A stretch of DNA of 24,464 bases, taken from NCBI GenBank assembly GCA_964639225.1, contig CAZXCK010000059.1, forward strand, positions 1-24,464. The letters are read 5' to 3'. Positions 1-7,591 of the stretch are shown here, piece by piece (positions within the stretch are counted from its first letter, which is position 1; every line of letters begins with the position of its first letter). The translations under genes and the position numbers were made by a program. The notes below the pieces were generated by a model, which searched no databases, was not told the origin of the DNA, and was given only the letters and a program-made list of their open reading frames with translations. Origin of the DNA: CAZXCK01 sp964639225. GTDB taxonomy: Bacteria > Chloroflexota > Anaerolineae > Aggregatilineales > Phototrophicaceae.

Positions 1-126
1 ATGGCCCTGCATAACGACGACCCGGTTATCAGAAAGCGGGGCGCTGTCGTCGCGGATGACCTGATCGGACGGTATGAGGACCAGGCTTTGCAGGGGGTCG
101 CCGTCCTGGTCGGTGCCCAGCGTCAC
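1..126 (-). CDS. Possible 5' end of an unknown protein (partial)
   Basis: On the minus strand one frame stays open from an in-frame stop at 139-141 to the left window edge. With the GTG at 124-126 as start it gives 42 residues, beginning VTLGTDQDGDPLQSLVLIPS and running off the window. The G/C-rich third positions and ordinary protein-like composition suggest real coding, but there is no ATG and no convincing ribosome binding site. It lies 140 bp downstream of the sugar-kinase gene on the same strand, so it could be the next gene of that operon. I recognise no family. It could also be chance openness in GC-rich DNA. Confidence 0.28.
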   Translation of the reverse strand, partial: MTLGTDQDGDPLQSLVLIPSDQVIRDDSAPLSDNRVVVMQGH

Positions 127-266
127 CGGCAGCCTGTCTCATGCTTGGGTCGCGTCTATGGAGCAGTTACCCGCGTCGGCCCTCAGCCGTGCTGGGTCCG
201 CGCCCATGTATCCGTATGGCTTTGGGCTGACTGTATAACAGCTTACTGCGCAGTCCGTGTGGCGGT

Positions 267-1190
267 TTAATCCGATTTTCTCAAATGTTCGAGGGCCAGC
301 AGCGCCGCGCCGATGACCGGCGAGTACCGTGGGACCGGCAGTGCGGGCAAACCCAGGCGCTGCACCAGACCTTCGCTGAGCGCGTTGGCGCGAGTGAGCA
401 GGCCGCCGGTGAAGGCGATGTCCGGTTGGGTCATGCCCAGCCGGGCGATGATCGTCTCGGCGTGTTCGGCCAGGCCATCAATCGCCTCATCAACGATAGC
501 GCGCGCGGCGTCGTCGTGGCGGGCGTGTTCCAGCACGATGGGGGCCAGCGCCGCGACGTCGGGAATACGATTCACGCTGCGGTCGTACACCCAGGGGATC
601 AGGCGCATCACGTCTTCGACGCCAACGGCGGCGAGCAGCGCCTCGGTTAAGCTGGTGGGCGGAATCCGCTGGTCGTCGGCCAGGGTGACGGCGCGCAGCC
701 CCTGCATACCGATCAGGTGGCCGCTGCCTTCATCGCCCAGCAGATAGCCCCAGCCGCCCACGCGCGCCATGTCCCCGGCGGCGTTGACGCCCAGGGCCAC
801 GCTGCCGGTCCCGGAAAGAACCAGCACACCCTCGCGTTTTCCATGCGCGCCTACCAGCGCGATCTCGATGTCAGAACTGGGAATGATGAGCGTATCCGGC
901 AGCACGGCTTTGAGGGTTTGCTCCAGCCAGTCGGTGGCGTACTCGCTGGACGCCCCGGCGATGCCTGCCGCCACCGCGTCGATGCTGGCGGCGTCCAGGT
1001 TCGCTTTGCGCATGGCTTCCAGCGTCTTTTCCTGGATCAGCCGAGTCGCCGCGTCGCGGCCCACACCGACCGGGTTGGCGCTGCCGCCTTGGCTGTAACC
1101 GACGATACTCAGGTCGGGTGTGGTCACAGCAACACGGATTGACGTGCCGCCGCCGTCAATGCCGATTACGTGATGGGGTTTTGATGTCAT
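267..1190 (-). CDS. BadF/NAGK-type amino-sugar kinase (GlcNAc or MurNAc kinase)
   Basis: This 307-residue protein belongs to the BadF/BadG/BcrA ATPase fold, in the branch that contains N-acetylglucosamine kinases. It probably phosphorylates free GlcNAc and/or MurNAc with ATP in the cytoplasm. The phosphate-1 loop VIGIDGGGTS is at residues 8-17, an SSD segment with a candidate catalytic Asp at 107, LSGTGS at 125-130, the NAGK-type GGWGYLLGDEGSG at 145-157, and the adenosine-site FTGGLLT at 260-266. It is the last clear gene of the minus-strand operon, and its ATG lies one base after the anmK stop codon. Clostridial MurK, which accepts both MurNAc and GlcNAc, is a functional precedent. Context with NamZ and AnmK makes dual specificity plausible, but the sequence alone does not settle the substrate. 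Confidence 0.88.
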   Translation of the reverse strand: MTSKPHHVIGIDGGGTSIRVAVTTPDLSIVGYSQGGSANPVGVGRDAATRLIQEKTLEAMRKANLDAASIDAVAAGIAGASSEYATDWLEQTLKAVLPDTLIIPSSDIEIALVGAHGKREGVLVLSGTGSVALGVNAAGDMARVGGWGYLLGDEGSGHLIGMQGLRAVTLADDQRIPPTSLTEALLAAVGVEDVMRLIPWVYDRSVNRIPDVAALAPIVLEHARHDDAARAIVDEAIDGLAEHAETIIARLGMTQPDIAFTGGLLTRANALSEGLVQRLGLPALPVPRYSPVIGAALLALEHLRKSD

Positions 1191-1191
1191 G

Positions 1192-2370
1192 TTAGCGCCA
1201 GGTCCTTTCGATCAGGGTGGAGTAGTTGTCGCCGGGTGTGATGCCGCCCAACACCACAGGACGAGTCGCGCCGGTTAGCGCTGGGATGACGCCGGAACGG
1301 TTGTGCCACGTTTCATGTGCAAGGATAGCGAAAACCAGCGCTTCTTTGTAGTCACTGTTGAGTCCGATATCCTCATGAGTCTGGATGTGACAGTCGGGCA
1401 GGTAGCGGCCTAACAGGCTGACCAGGGTCGGGTTATGGCGTCCGCCGCCGCCCAGGATCATCTCGGCGATTGGGCGCGGCGCGAAACTGGCGCAGGCCGT
1501 GGCGATGCTGGCGGCAGTGAGCGCCGTCAGCGTGGCGACGATGGCGTGATCGTCCAGGCCGCGTGCGTGCCCGGCTTCCAGCAGACGCAGCGCGGCTTCG
1601 GTTCCAAACAGTTCACGCCCGGTCGTCTTGGGCGGTGGGCGGTGAAAATAGGGCTGGTCCAGCAGTTCGGCCAGCCACGCCTCGCTGATCGCCCCCTGCG
1701 CGGCCAACGCGCCGCCGGTGTCGTAGGTCTGCGCGCCGCCGCTGATGGCGTAAACCGCCGCGTCGATGAGTGCGTTGCCGGGGCCGGTATCGAAGGCCAG
1801 GGGCTGGCTGTCGTTGTCGGTCAGTGGCGGTAGAAACGTGACGTTGCCCATGCCGCCGATATTCTGCACCGCGCGCCAGTGCTGCGGATGGCGCAGCAGC
1901 AGCCAGTCGGCGTAGGCGGTGAGCGGCGCACCCTGGCCGCCTGTCGCCACATCGCGCGGGCGAAAGTCGCTGATGGTGGTGATTCCGGTCCGCTCGGCGA
2001 TGACTGCCGCCGCACCCACTTGTAACGTGCTGGTCACGCGCCCATCCGGGTCGACATCGTGCCAGAGAGTCTGCCCGTGCGAGGCGATGAGGTCCACCTG
2101 CTGGGGTATGTGCCCCGCCGCGTCGATGACCGCCAGCGCCGCCTGCGCGAAACGTTCACTGATGGCCGCGTTAAGTCGGCAGATGGCGTCAACCGCGCTG
2201 GTCGATGGCTGGCAGCAGGCGAATATCTGCTGGCGGAAGTCGTCATCATAGGGCAGGGTGATGCCGTGGACGATCCGCGCCCGAAGCTGCGGCGGCTGGC
2301 CCTCGACGGCGCACAGAGCGGCGTCGATGCCGTCGCCGGACGTGCCCGACATTAAGCCGACGATCAGCAT
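1192..2370 (-). CDS. anmK: Anhydro-N-acetylmuramic acid kinase AnmK
   Basis: AnmK hydrolytically opens the 1,6-anhydro ring of anhydro-MurNAc and phosphorylates it to MurNAc-6-phosphate, a cytoplasmic step of cell-wall recycling. The protein is 392 residues, normal for the family. It opens with the hallmark GLMSGTSGDGID (residues 5-16) and carries SHGQTLWHD near 97-105, GGMGNVT near 172-178, FDTGPGN with the catalytic-base Asp at 194, and a late LGGGGRHNP segment. Its start overlaps the end of the preceding serine-hydrolase gene by 7 nt, indicating translational coupling, and the kinase gene follows after one base. MurNAc-6-P would normally be handled by the etherase MurQ, which I do not find in this window. 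Identification is firm. Confidence 0.96.
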   Translation of the reverse strand: MLIVGLMSGTSGDGIDAALCAVEGQPPQLRARIVHGITLPYDDDFRQQIFACCQPSTSAVDAICRLNAAISERFAQAALAVIDAAGHIPQQVDLIASHGQTLWHDVDPDGRVTSTLQVGAAAVIAERTGITTISDFRPRDVATGGQGAPLTAYADWLLLRHPQHWRAVQNIGGMGNVTFLPPLTDNDSQPLAFDTGPGNALIDAAVYAISGGAQTYDTGGALAAQGAISEAWLAELLDQPYFHRPPPKTTGRELFGTEAALRLLEAGHARGLDDHAIVATLTALTAASIATACASFAPRPIAEMILGGGGRHNPTLVSLLGRYLPDCHIQTHEDIGLNSDYKEALVFAILAHETWHNRSGVIPALTGATRPVVLGGITPGDNYSTLIERTWR

Positions 2371-3587
2371 GAGTTCACCGCCTCGGCGATAGCGTCGTGC
2401 AGGGCGCGGCGAAACGCGGTGATACCGGGCACGTCCCGCCCTGGATAGACGCGATTGGTCAGCAGGGCGACCACCAGCGCGCGCGTTGAGTCGATGAACA
2501 GCGATGTGCCGGTGAAGCCGGTGTGGCCGTAGGTTGAGGCGTGCATGATGTCTCCGGCGGCGGAGCCTTGCAGCGATTTAAGCATCCAGCCCAGGCCGCG
2601 CCGTTCGCCGTCGGTTTCAGCGTGCTGGCGGGCAGCCTCGGCGGCCAGCGCCGGGTCGATCCTCAGGCGCGGGTCGCGGTCGAGCCACGCCTGCCCCAGC
2701 GCCGCCACATCCGCCGCCGCGCCGAAGAGTCCCGCGTGCCCGGCTACGCCGCCCAGGCCGGCAGCGTTCTCGTCGTGGACCTGGCCCCAGCAGCGCCGCC
2801 CGCGCCAGTGTGGGTCGTCCTCGGTGGGAGCGACGCCAGTCAACTCGATGCCGCGCTCGATCGGGTTGAAGGTGACGCTCACCAGCCCCAGTGGATCACA
2901 CACGCGGCGCTGAATGGCGCAGTCGAGCGCGCCGCTGCACCCGGAATCCAGGCGGGAGACAGCCTCGCCCAGCAGCATCAGGCCAACATCACTGTAGCGC
3001 ACCACGTCGCCCGGTTCGCCGACAAACGGGTAGGCGCACAGGGCCATCAGACCGCGCTGCCAGCGTTCGGCGCGGGAGACCGGGTCGGACTCGGCTGGCG
3101 GCGCAGGTGGTGGCCCGGCGGCGTTGAACACATCACGCCAGGGGGGCAGGCCAGAGGTGTGCGTCAGCAGATGGCGAAATGTGACGCGGGCCGGGTCCAC
3201 AGTGCGACCGCGCAGCGCGTCTGGCGTGGGCAGGTGCTGTTTGCTGTGCGGGTCCTGGCCGCCGTCGATGCCACGGGGACTCGCCGCGCCGAACTCCGGC
3301 AGCACGCGGATAAGCGGGTCATCCAGGCCCACTTTCCCGGCACTGACCAGCCCCATGAAGGCGGTCACAGTGAACAGCTTGGTCAGCGATGCCAAGTCGA
3401 AGCGCGTGCCCGGCGTGATGGCGTGCTGGCGCGTCTGCGGGTCAATCCAGCCCCAGGCGTCCTCGATAATGACATCGCCGCACCAGTGAATCACCAGTGC
3501 TGCCGCTGGGAAGACGTGATCCAGACCAGCCTCGACCAGTGGAGCGATCTGCTGTCGAATAATCGCGGTAAGCGGATGTTCGGTCAT
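2364..3587 (-). CDS. AmiE-like serine hydrolase (beta-lactamase fold)
   Basis: This is a 407-residue serine hydrolase of the class C beta-lactamase/DD-peptidase family (PF00144). The active-site triad motifs are visible: S67-L-T-K70, Y198-S-D, and H355-T-G in place of KTG. A segment GQVHDENAAGLGGVAGHAG (residues 268-286) is, to my recollection, typical of the subgroup found beside NamZ. In Bacillus the counterpart beside namZ is AmiE (YbbE), an N-acetylmuramyl-L-alanine amidase, so removal of stem peptide from muropeptides is the best guess; an esterase is the alternative. The chosen ATG at 3587 has an AAGG motif overlapping the namZ stop codon. A longer frame to 3716 is rejected because it would run 119 nt into namZ. 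No signal peptide is seen, so it should be cytoplasmic. Confidence 0.85.
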   Translation of the reverse strand: MTEHPLTAIIRQQIAPLVEAGLDHVFPAAALVIHWCGDVIIEDAWGWIDPQTRQHAITPGTRFDLASLTKLFTVTAFMGLVSAGKVGLDDPLIRVLPEFGAASPRGIDGGQDPHSKQHLPTPDALRGRTVDPARVTFRHLLTHTSGLPPWRDVFNAAGPPPAPPAESDPVSRAERWQRGLMALCAYPFVGEPGDVVRYSDVGLMLLGEAVSRLDSGCSGALDCAIQRRVCDPLGLVSVTFNPIERGIELTGVAPTEDDPHWRGRRCWGQVHDENAAGLGGVAGHAGLFGAAADVAALGQAWLDRDPRLRIDPALAAEAARQHAETDGERRGLGWMLKSLQGSAAGDIMHASTYGHTGFTGTSLFIDSTRALVVALLTNRVYPGRDVPGITAFRRALHDAIAEAVNSC

Positions 3588-3597
3588 TGGCTGCGCC

Positions 3598-4770
3598 TTA
3601 TGTGTACAGTAGATACGGTTGCCGCTGCTCGGCGAATGCCTGGCAGTCGGCGGCCCAACCGGCGCTGATGGCGTCCAGTGATGCGCCGTTGTCGATCTGA
3701 ACGCGGACGGACTCACTGCCGATGAGACGGTCGAAATGCTGCGGGCTGGGTTCGACGCCGTCCTGATACGGTGGCAACCAGGCGAAATCGTCCGGGTAGA
3801 GGTGGCGCACGGCCATAATCACGCCCAGCCACACGCGCAGCGGTTCCCAGCCGCGCTGATGGGTGATATGCACCTGGACGCCACCGCAGGTTTTGCCGCT
3901 CCATTTGCTCTGCGTGGGCAGGAACATATGCGGGCGAAAACGTACACCTGGCCAGCCCTGCGCGTTGAGATCGTCGGCCAGACGCAGCGGGTCGATCCAG
4001 GGCGCGCCGACGATCTCGAAAGGCAGCGTCGTACCGCGACCCTCAGAGAGCTGAGTTCCCTCGACCAGACACGCGCCGGGATAATGCCAGACGGTGCTGA
4101 GGTGTGGCATGTTGGGCGACGGCGGAATCCAGGTCAGGCTGGTCTGCTCCCAGGTCATGGCGCGCTGCCAGCCCACACACGGGATCACCGTCAGCGCTGC
4201 TGGAGTTGGATTCCAGCGGGTGTTGATCATGCGCGCCAGTTCACCCAGCGTCAGACCGTGCCGCACCGGGATCGGAAAGCGCCCGACAAACGAGCTGAGT
4301 CCGGCATCCAGCAGTGGACCGTCGATGACATCACCGCCCAGCGGATTGGGCCGGTCCAGGATGATGACGGTCACGCCGTGCTCGCCAGCGGCTTCCAGAA
4401 TGTGCGAAATCGTCCAGACGAACGTGTAAAAACGCGCCCCGACATCCTGGATGTCACAGACGATGACATCGACCCCGGCCAGCATATCCGGCGTTGGACG
4501 ATAGGTAGCGCCGTACAGGCTGAAGACCGGCGCGCCGCTGCGCGGATCGATGGCATGGTCGATGTGGGCGGCATCCGGCATGGCTGCGGCGAATCCGTGC
4601 TCTGGCGCGAACAACGCGGTCAGGTTCACGATACCGCTGGTCAGCACATGATAGGCGCTGGTCAGATCGCGGTTGACGGCGCTGGGATTGGTCAACAGAC
4701 CTACGCGCTGCCCGGCGAGGGCTGCGAAACTACCAGCTTGCAACCTGTCGAGGCCGGTCTGTACGGGCAT
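3598..4770 (-). CDS. namZ: Exo-beta-N-acetylmuramidase NamZ (DUF1343)
   Basis: NamZ enzymes (DUF1343, PF07075; GH171) release terminal MurNAc from the non-reducing end of peptidoglycan fragments such as MurNAc-GlcNAc. The 390-residue protein shows the family's conserved blocks in order: GLLTNPS (24-30), LFAPEHG (53-59), DIQDVGARFYT (106-116), DRPNPLGG (139-146), PSPNMP (217-222) and EGTQLSEGRGTT (237-248). The ATG at 4770 is preceded by AAAGGTAGG at a good distance. The N terminus (MPVQTGLDRLQAGSF) is not a signal peptide, unlike the exported Bacillus YbbC/NamZ, so this copy probably acts in the cytoplasm on imported fragments. It sits directly upstream of the AmiE-like gene, as in known muropeptide rescue clusters. 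Confidence 0.95.
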   Translation of the reverse strand: MPVQTGLDRLQAGSFAALAGQRVGLLTNPSAVNRDLTSAYHVLTSGIVNLTALFAPEHGFAAAMPDAAHIDHAIDPRSGAPVFSLYGATYRPTPDMLAGVDVIVCDIQDVGARFYTFVWTISHILEAAGEHGVTVIILDRPNPLGGDVIDGPLLDAGLSSFVGRFPIPVRHGLTLGELARMINTRWNPTPAALTVIPCVGWQRAMTWEQTSLTWIPPSPNMPHLSTVWHYPGACLVEGTQLSEGRGTTLPFEIVGAPWIDPLRLADDLNAQGWPGVRFRPHMFLPTQSKWSGKTCGGVQVHITHQRGWEPLRVWLGVIMAVRHLYPDDFAWLPPYQDGVEPSPQHFDRLIGSESVRVQIDNGASLDAISAGWAADCQAFAEQRQPYLLYT

Positions 4771-4804
4771 GAATGCCTACCTTTGATTAGCGATCAGTTC
4801 AGTG

Positions 4805-5611
4805 TCAGTCGAAGTGGATGCGGCGGAGCGCCTCAAACGCGCCGGGACCGGTCGCGCCCAGCCGGAACAGACCGATCCCGGCGGCGCCGTTTTTCAGCGC
4901 GTACGTCCCGCCCCGGTAGAGATGCTCTTCAGGGACGTACAATGCGCTGGTTGGGTCAGTGAATGTGCCCAGGATGGGCACGATGGGCAGATTGTAGTGG
5001 CGCAATACGTCGAAAGCATGATCCAGATACGGCTCCGGCGTGCCCTGACCGTCGCTGAAATCCCAGTGATAGACCATTGGGTGTAGGCTGTCGATGTGCG
5101 GCAGCCACTCGTCAATGTGGATGCGGCGCGGCTCGTCGTTCTGCGTGAACAGGCATAAGCCCAGGTGGAAGCCGGGCGGGATGTCGCGGCGCACGCGGTC
5201 GATGAGGTCACGGGCGACCTGCGGCGGATGGCTGCCGAAGTAGCGGTCGCTGGCCTCGACATCCAGAATCATTGAGCGCACGCCCGGCACATTGCAGGCG
5301 GCGGCGATCTTTTCCGCTTCGGCGGGGACGTCCTGGCCGTGAACGACGCACCACAGATGCGTATCCAGGCCGTGTTGTGCCAGCTCATTCACCCAGTCGG
5401 CGATGCGTTCTGGTCCGGTGATCGCCAGGGCCGGTTTTGGGTCCTGGTAGTCGCCCTGCCAGTCGCGGCCATTGCTGGTCTTGATGGCGATACCGCTGGC
5501 GTTGGGCGTCTGGGATGTCACAAACTGCGCCAGTTCGGCGATGGTAGCCTGTTCGACGACGCCACCCTGCCAGTGCCACCACGTCAGGCCATCGGCATAC
5601 GGTGAAATCAT
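4805..5611 (-). CDS. Unrecognised protein, probable TIM-barrel glycosidase-like
   Basis: I do not recognise this 268-residue protein as a named family. Its rhythm of short hydrophobic strands and helices suggests a beta/alpha barrel: GIAIKTSNG (40-48), THLWCVVHG (84-92), SMILDVEASD (113-122), LGLCLFTQND (150-159), HPMVYHWDF (177-185), IVPILGTF (210-217) and AAGIGLFRLG (243-252). The LDVE acidic pair at the end of a strand resembles catalytic positions in GH18/GH25-like and DUF4015-like barrels, which is only an analogy. There is no signal peptide or membrane segment. A GAGGG ribosome site precedes the ATG, 10 nt separate it from the CutC-family gene, and 34 nt from namZ. Context suggests an intracellular enzyme acting on cell-wall or amino-sugar fragments. 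Confidence 0.8.
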   Translation of the reverse strand: MISPYADGLTWWHWQGGVVEQATIAELAQFVTSQTPNASGIAIKTSNGRDWQGDYQDPKPALAITGPERIADWVNELAQHGLDTHLWCVVHGQDVPAEAEKIAAACNVPGVRSMILDVEASDRYFGSHPPQVARDLIDRVRRDIPPGFHLGLCLFTQNDEPRRIHIDEWLPHIDSLHPMVYHWDFSDGQGTPEPYLDHAFDVLRHYNLPIVPILGTFTDPTSALYVPEEHLYRGGTYALKNGAAGIGLFRLGATGPGAFEALRRIHFD

Positions 5612-5621
5612 GCTGCTTCCC

Positions 5622-6290
5622 TCACTTCTGCGCCAGCGCCGTCACCAGACGCTGTACCTGTTCCGGGTGGATGCGGCCTGCATGATATGCGCCGCTGCCC
5701 ACATGACAGCCGCTGACGCCTGTATAGCGTGCCAGTTCGGCGATGTGCTCCAGCCGGATGGTGCCCGCCGCGATGAAGTCGAGATGCTGGCCGAACTGTT
5801 TCACCCAGCGCCGCAGCGTATGTCGGCCTTCCCAGGCAGTAGGGGCGGGTCCGCTGGTGAGTACCCGCGAGACGACTCCGACCAGTTGGCTCAGGCCCTC
5901 TTCCGGGCTGGCGGCGGAATCCAGCGCCCGGTGCAGCGTGACCGGTTTGCCCGCCGCCTCGGCCACGTGCCGGGTCAGGTCGATATCCAGTGTGCCCGCT
6001 GGCGTGTGCGCGCCGAAGACCAGCCCGGTCACGCCCAGCGCGGCGATCTCTCGCGTCTGGCGCAGGATGAGATCGACCTCGGCGGGCGTATAGACGAAGT
6101 CGCGGTCAGTCGGGCGCACGATGACATACACATCAACCGCGATCGCGTCCAGAATTTGCGTCACCAACTCCAGGGACGGCGTGAGGCCGCCCCGCTGCAG
6201 ATCGTAAGAGAGTTCGATGCTGTTCGCGCCACCCTGCGCGGCGGCGATAGCTTCCGGCAGGGTGGTGACAGCGATTTCCAGCGTGGTCAT
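5622..6290 (-). CDS. cutC: CutC-family TIM-barrel protein
   Basis: This 222-residue protein matches the CutC family: LEI at the N terminus, SIELSYDLQRGGLTPS (24-39), VIVRP (56-60), TLHRALD (118-124), RVLTSG (142-147) and IAAGTI (173-178). The family was named for copper homeostasis in E. coli, but a copper role is disputed and the true function is unknown. Here the cysteines seen in E. coli CutC (EICCYS and ELCAA) are replaced by EIAVTT and ELSYD, and the only cysteine is at 195. That argues against copper binding and for a barrel enzyme. Its ATG overlaps the oxidoreductase stop as ATGA, so the two proteins are translationally coupled and probably act together in sugar catabolism. Confidence 0.92.
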   Translation of the reverse strand: MTTLEIAVTTLPEAIAAAQGGANSIELSYDLQRGGLTPSLELVTQILDAIAVDVYVIVRPTDRDFVYTPAEVDLILRQTREIAALGVTGLVFGAHTPAGTLDIDLTRHVAEAAGKPVTLHRALDSAASPEEGLSQLVGVVSRVLTSGPAPTAWEGRHTLRRWVKQFGQHLDFIAAGTIRLEHIAELARYTGVSGCHVGSGAYHAGRIHPEQVQRLVTALAQK

Positions 6291-7579
6291 GAATACAGCC
6301 GCCGCGTATCGGCTTCCACACGAGCGCGGAACTCGGCCATGTCGATGACGGTGTGATTGATGCGCGCTTCCTCGGCGGCGAAAGCCAGCAGATGGCTCTC
6401 CAGCGACTCGCGGGCGGTGGTCACGCTGTCATCGGGCTGGCCCTTAACTGCGTTGACAAAGCTGCGCACGATGCCGAAGTCGCCGCCGCCGTGCCCGCTG
6501 CTGTCGCGGGCGATGACGGGCACCTCCTCGACCTTGCCGGTCAGGTGGTCATGGATGGTGATCTTATTGCGCCCATGCACGAAACGACCGTAGAGCGTGG
6601 CATCGGTCCCATCATAGCGCATGGTGCGGCCTTCTTCGTTGCCCTGGCCCTGCATGGTCAGTGTCACGGTGATGTCGTCTTCCAGTAGCATGTTGACGGT
6701 CTGATGATCGACGACGTCGTTATCGCAGTGATAGACGCAGCGGCCATAGGGTCCGGTGCTCAGCGCTTCCATGCGCGCTTCGACCGTTGGCGTGAGCGAG
6801 ACGGCGTTATAGGGCCAGCCGTCGGTCGCATTGCCGTAGATGCGCGGCGCGTAGTATTTACAGTCGTCTGCTGCCGGGCAGCCATCGGTGCAACGCGGAG
6901 TCGCGTCGGGGGGTGCGTTTTCCGGTTTGAAGTAAGTGAGGTTGCCGAATGAGTTGAGCTTGACGACGTTCCGGCGCAGTAACCAGTACAGGATGTCGAA
7001 GTCGTGGCAGCACTTGGCCAGGATCATCGGCCCGGACGAGGCTTCTTCGCGCCAGTTGCCGCGCACGTAGCTGTGCGCCATGTGGACGAAGTGCAGATTC
7101 TCGCGGTGATCCACGCTGATGATGCGCCCCAGCCTGCCGGACTGCACGATCTCGCGCATCTTCTGCCAGAAGGGTGAATAGCGCAGTACATGGCACACCT
7201 GCAGCAGACGACCTTTCTCCTCAGCGACCTGCACCAGCCTCACGTTTTCCTCTAAGACCGGTGACATGGGCTTTTCGAGCAGCACATCATAACCGGCGTC
7301 TAGCGCGGCCAGCGTGGAGTCCATGTGCATACGGTCCATCGTGCAGTTGATGAGTGTTTTCGCCAGCGGTCCCGCCTGGATGAGCGATTCCCAGCCGTCG
7401 AAACAGTGGGAGTCGGGCAGATCGTGCTGGACGGCCATGCGCTGGCGGCGATCCGCCAGCGGCTCGGCGACGGCGCTAACGACGAGTTCCTGCGGGTGAT
7501 GGAGCGCGAACGCGCCGTAAACCTGGCCGCGGGATCCTGCGCCGAGGATGACAGCGTCAATCGGTTCGGTGGAAGGCAT
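6287..7579 (-). CDS. Gfo/Idh/MocA-family NAD-dependent oxidoreductase
   Basis: A 430-residue Gfo/Idh/MocA-type protein. The N-terminal Rossmann fold has AVILGAGSRGQVYG (9-22) for NAD(P), followed by LLEKPMSP (100-107) and the substrate-domain helix KCCHDFDIL (189-197) carrying the usual catalytic-type His. A distinctive cluster C230-x3-C234-x5-C240-K-Y-Y lies in the C-terminal half and could bind metal. Relatives oxidise sugars or use a transient keto intermediate to cleave glycosidic bonds (as in the NAD-dependent GH109), so either a dehydrogenase or a redox-assisted glycosidase is possible. No signal peptide. An AAGGA site overlapping the GH20 stop precedes the ATG, 12 nt after that gene, and the stop overlaps the CutC-family start. 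Confidence 0.9.
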   Translation of the reverse strand: MPSTEPIDAVILGAGSRGQVYGAFALHHPQELVVSAVAEPLADRRQRMAVQHDLPDSHCFDGWESLIQAGPLAKTLINCTMDRMHMDSTLAALDAGYDVLLEKPMSPVLEENVRLVQVAEEKGRLLQVCHVLRYSPFWQKMREIVQSGRLGRIISVDHRENLHFVHMAHSYVRGNWREEASSGPMILAKCCHDFDILYWLLRRNVVKLNSFGNLTYFKPENAPPDATPRCTDGCPAADDCKYYAPRIYGNATDGWPYNAVSLTPTVEARMEALSTGPYGRCVYHCDNDVVDHQTVNMLLEDDITVTLTMQGQGNEEGRTMRYDGTDATLYGRFVHGRNKITIHDHLTGKVEEVPVIARDSSGHGGGDFGIVRSFVNAVKGQPDDSVTTARESLESHLLAFAAEEARINHTVIDMAEFRARVEADTRRLYS

Positions 7580-7591
7580 CAGCGGTTCCTT

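Noticed and set aside
127..266. Terminator search downstream of the sugar kinase on the minus strand
   Set aside because: No stable stem with a T-tract is visible in this gap, so the end of the operon is not located.
1..270. An 89-codon plus-strand frame at the left edge
   Set aside because: Its composition is shadow-like with many Arg, Val and Trp and no motif. It overlaps the end of the kinase gene region and mirrors a better minus-strand frame.
2541..3668. A 375-codon plus-strand frame opposite the AmiE-like gene
   Set aside because: It is a mirror of GC-rich coding sequence; the minus strand has intact SxxK, YSD and HTG motifs.
3736..4962. A 408-codon plus-strand frame opposite namZ
   Set aside because: NamZ motifs on the other strand are unambiguous. 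The plus frame is rich in Arg, Gly and Gln and has no recognisable domain or ribosome site.
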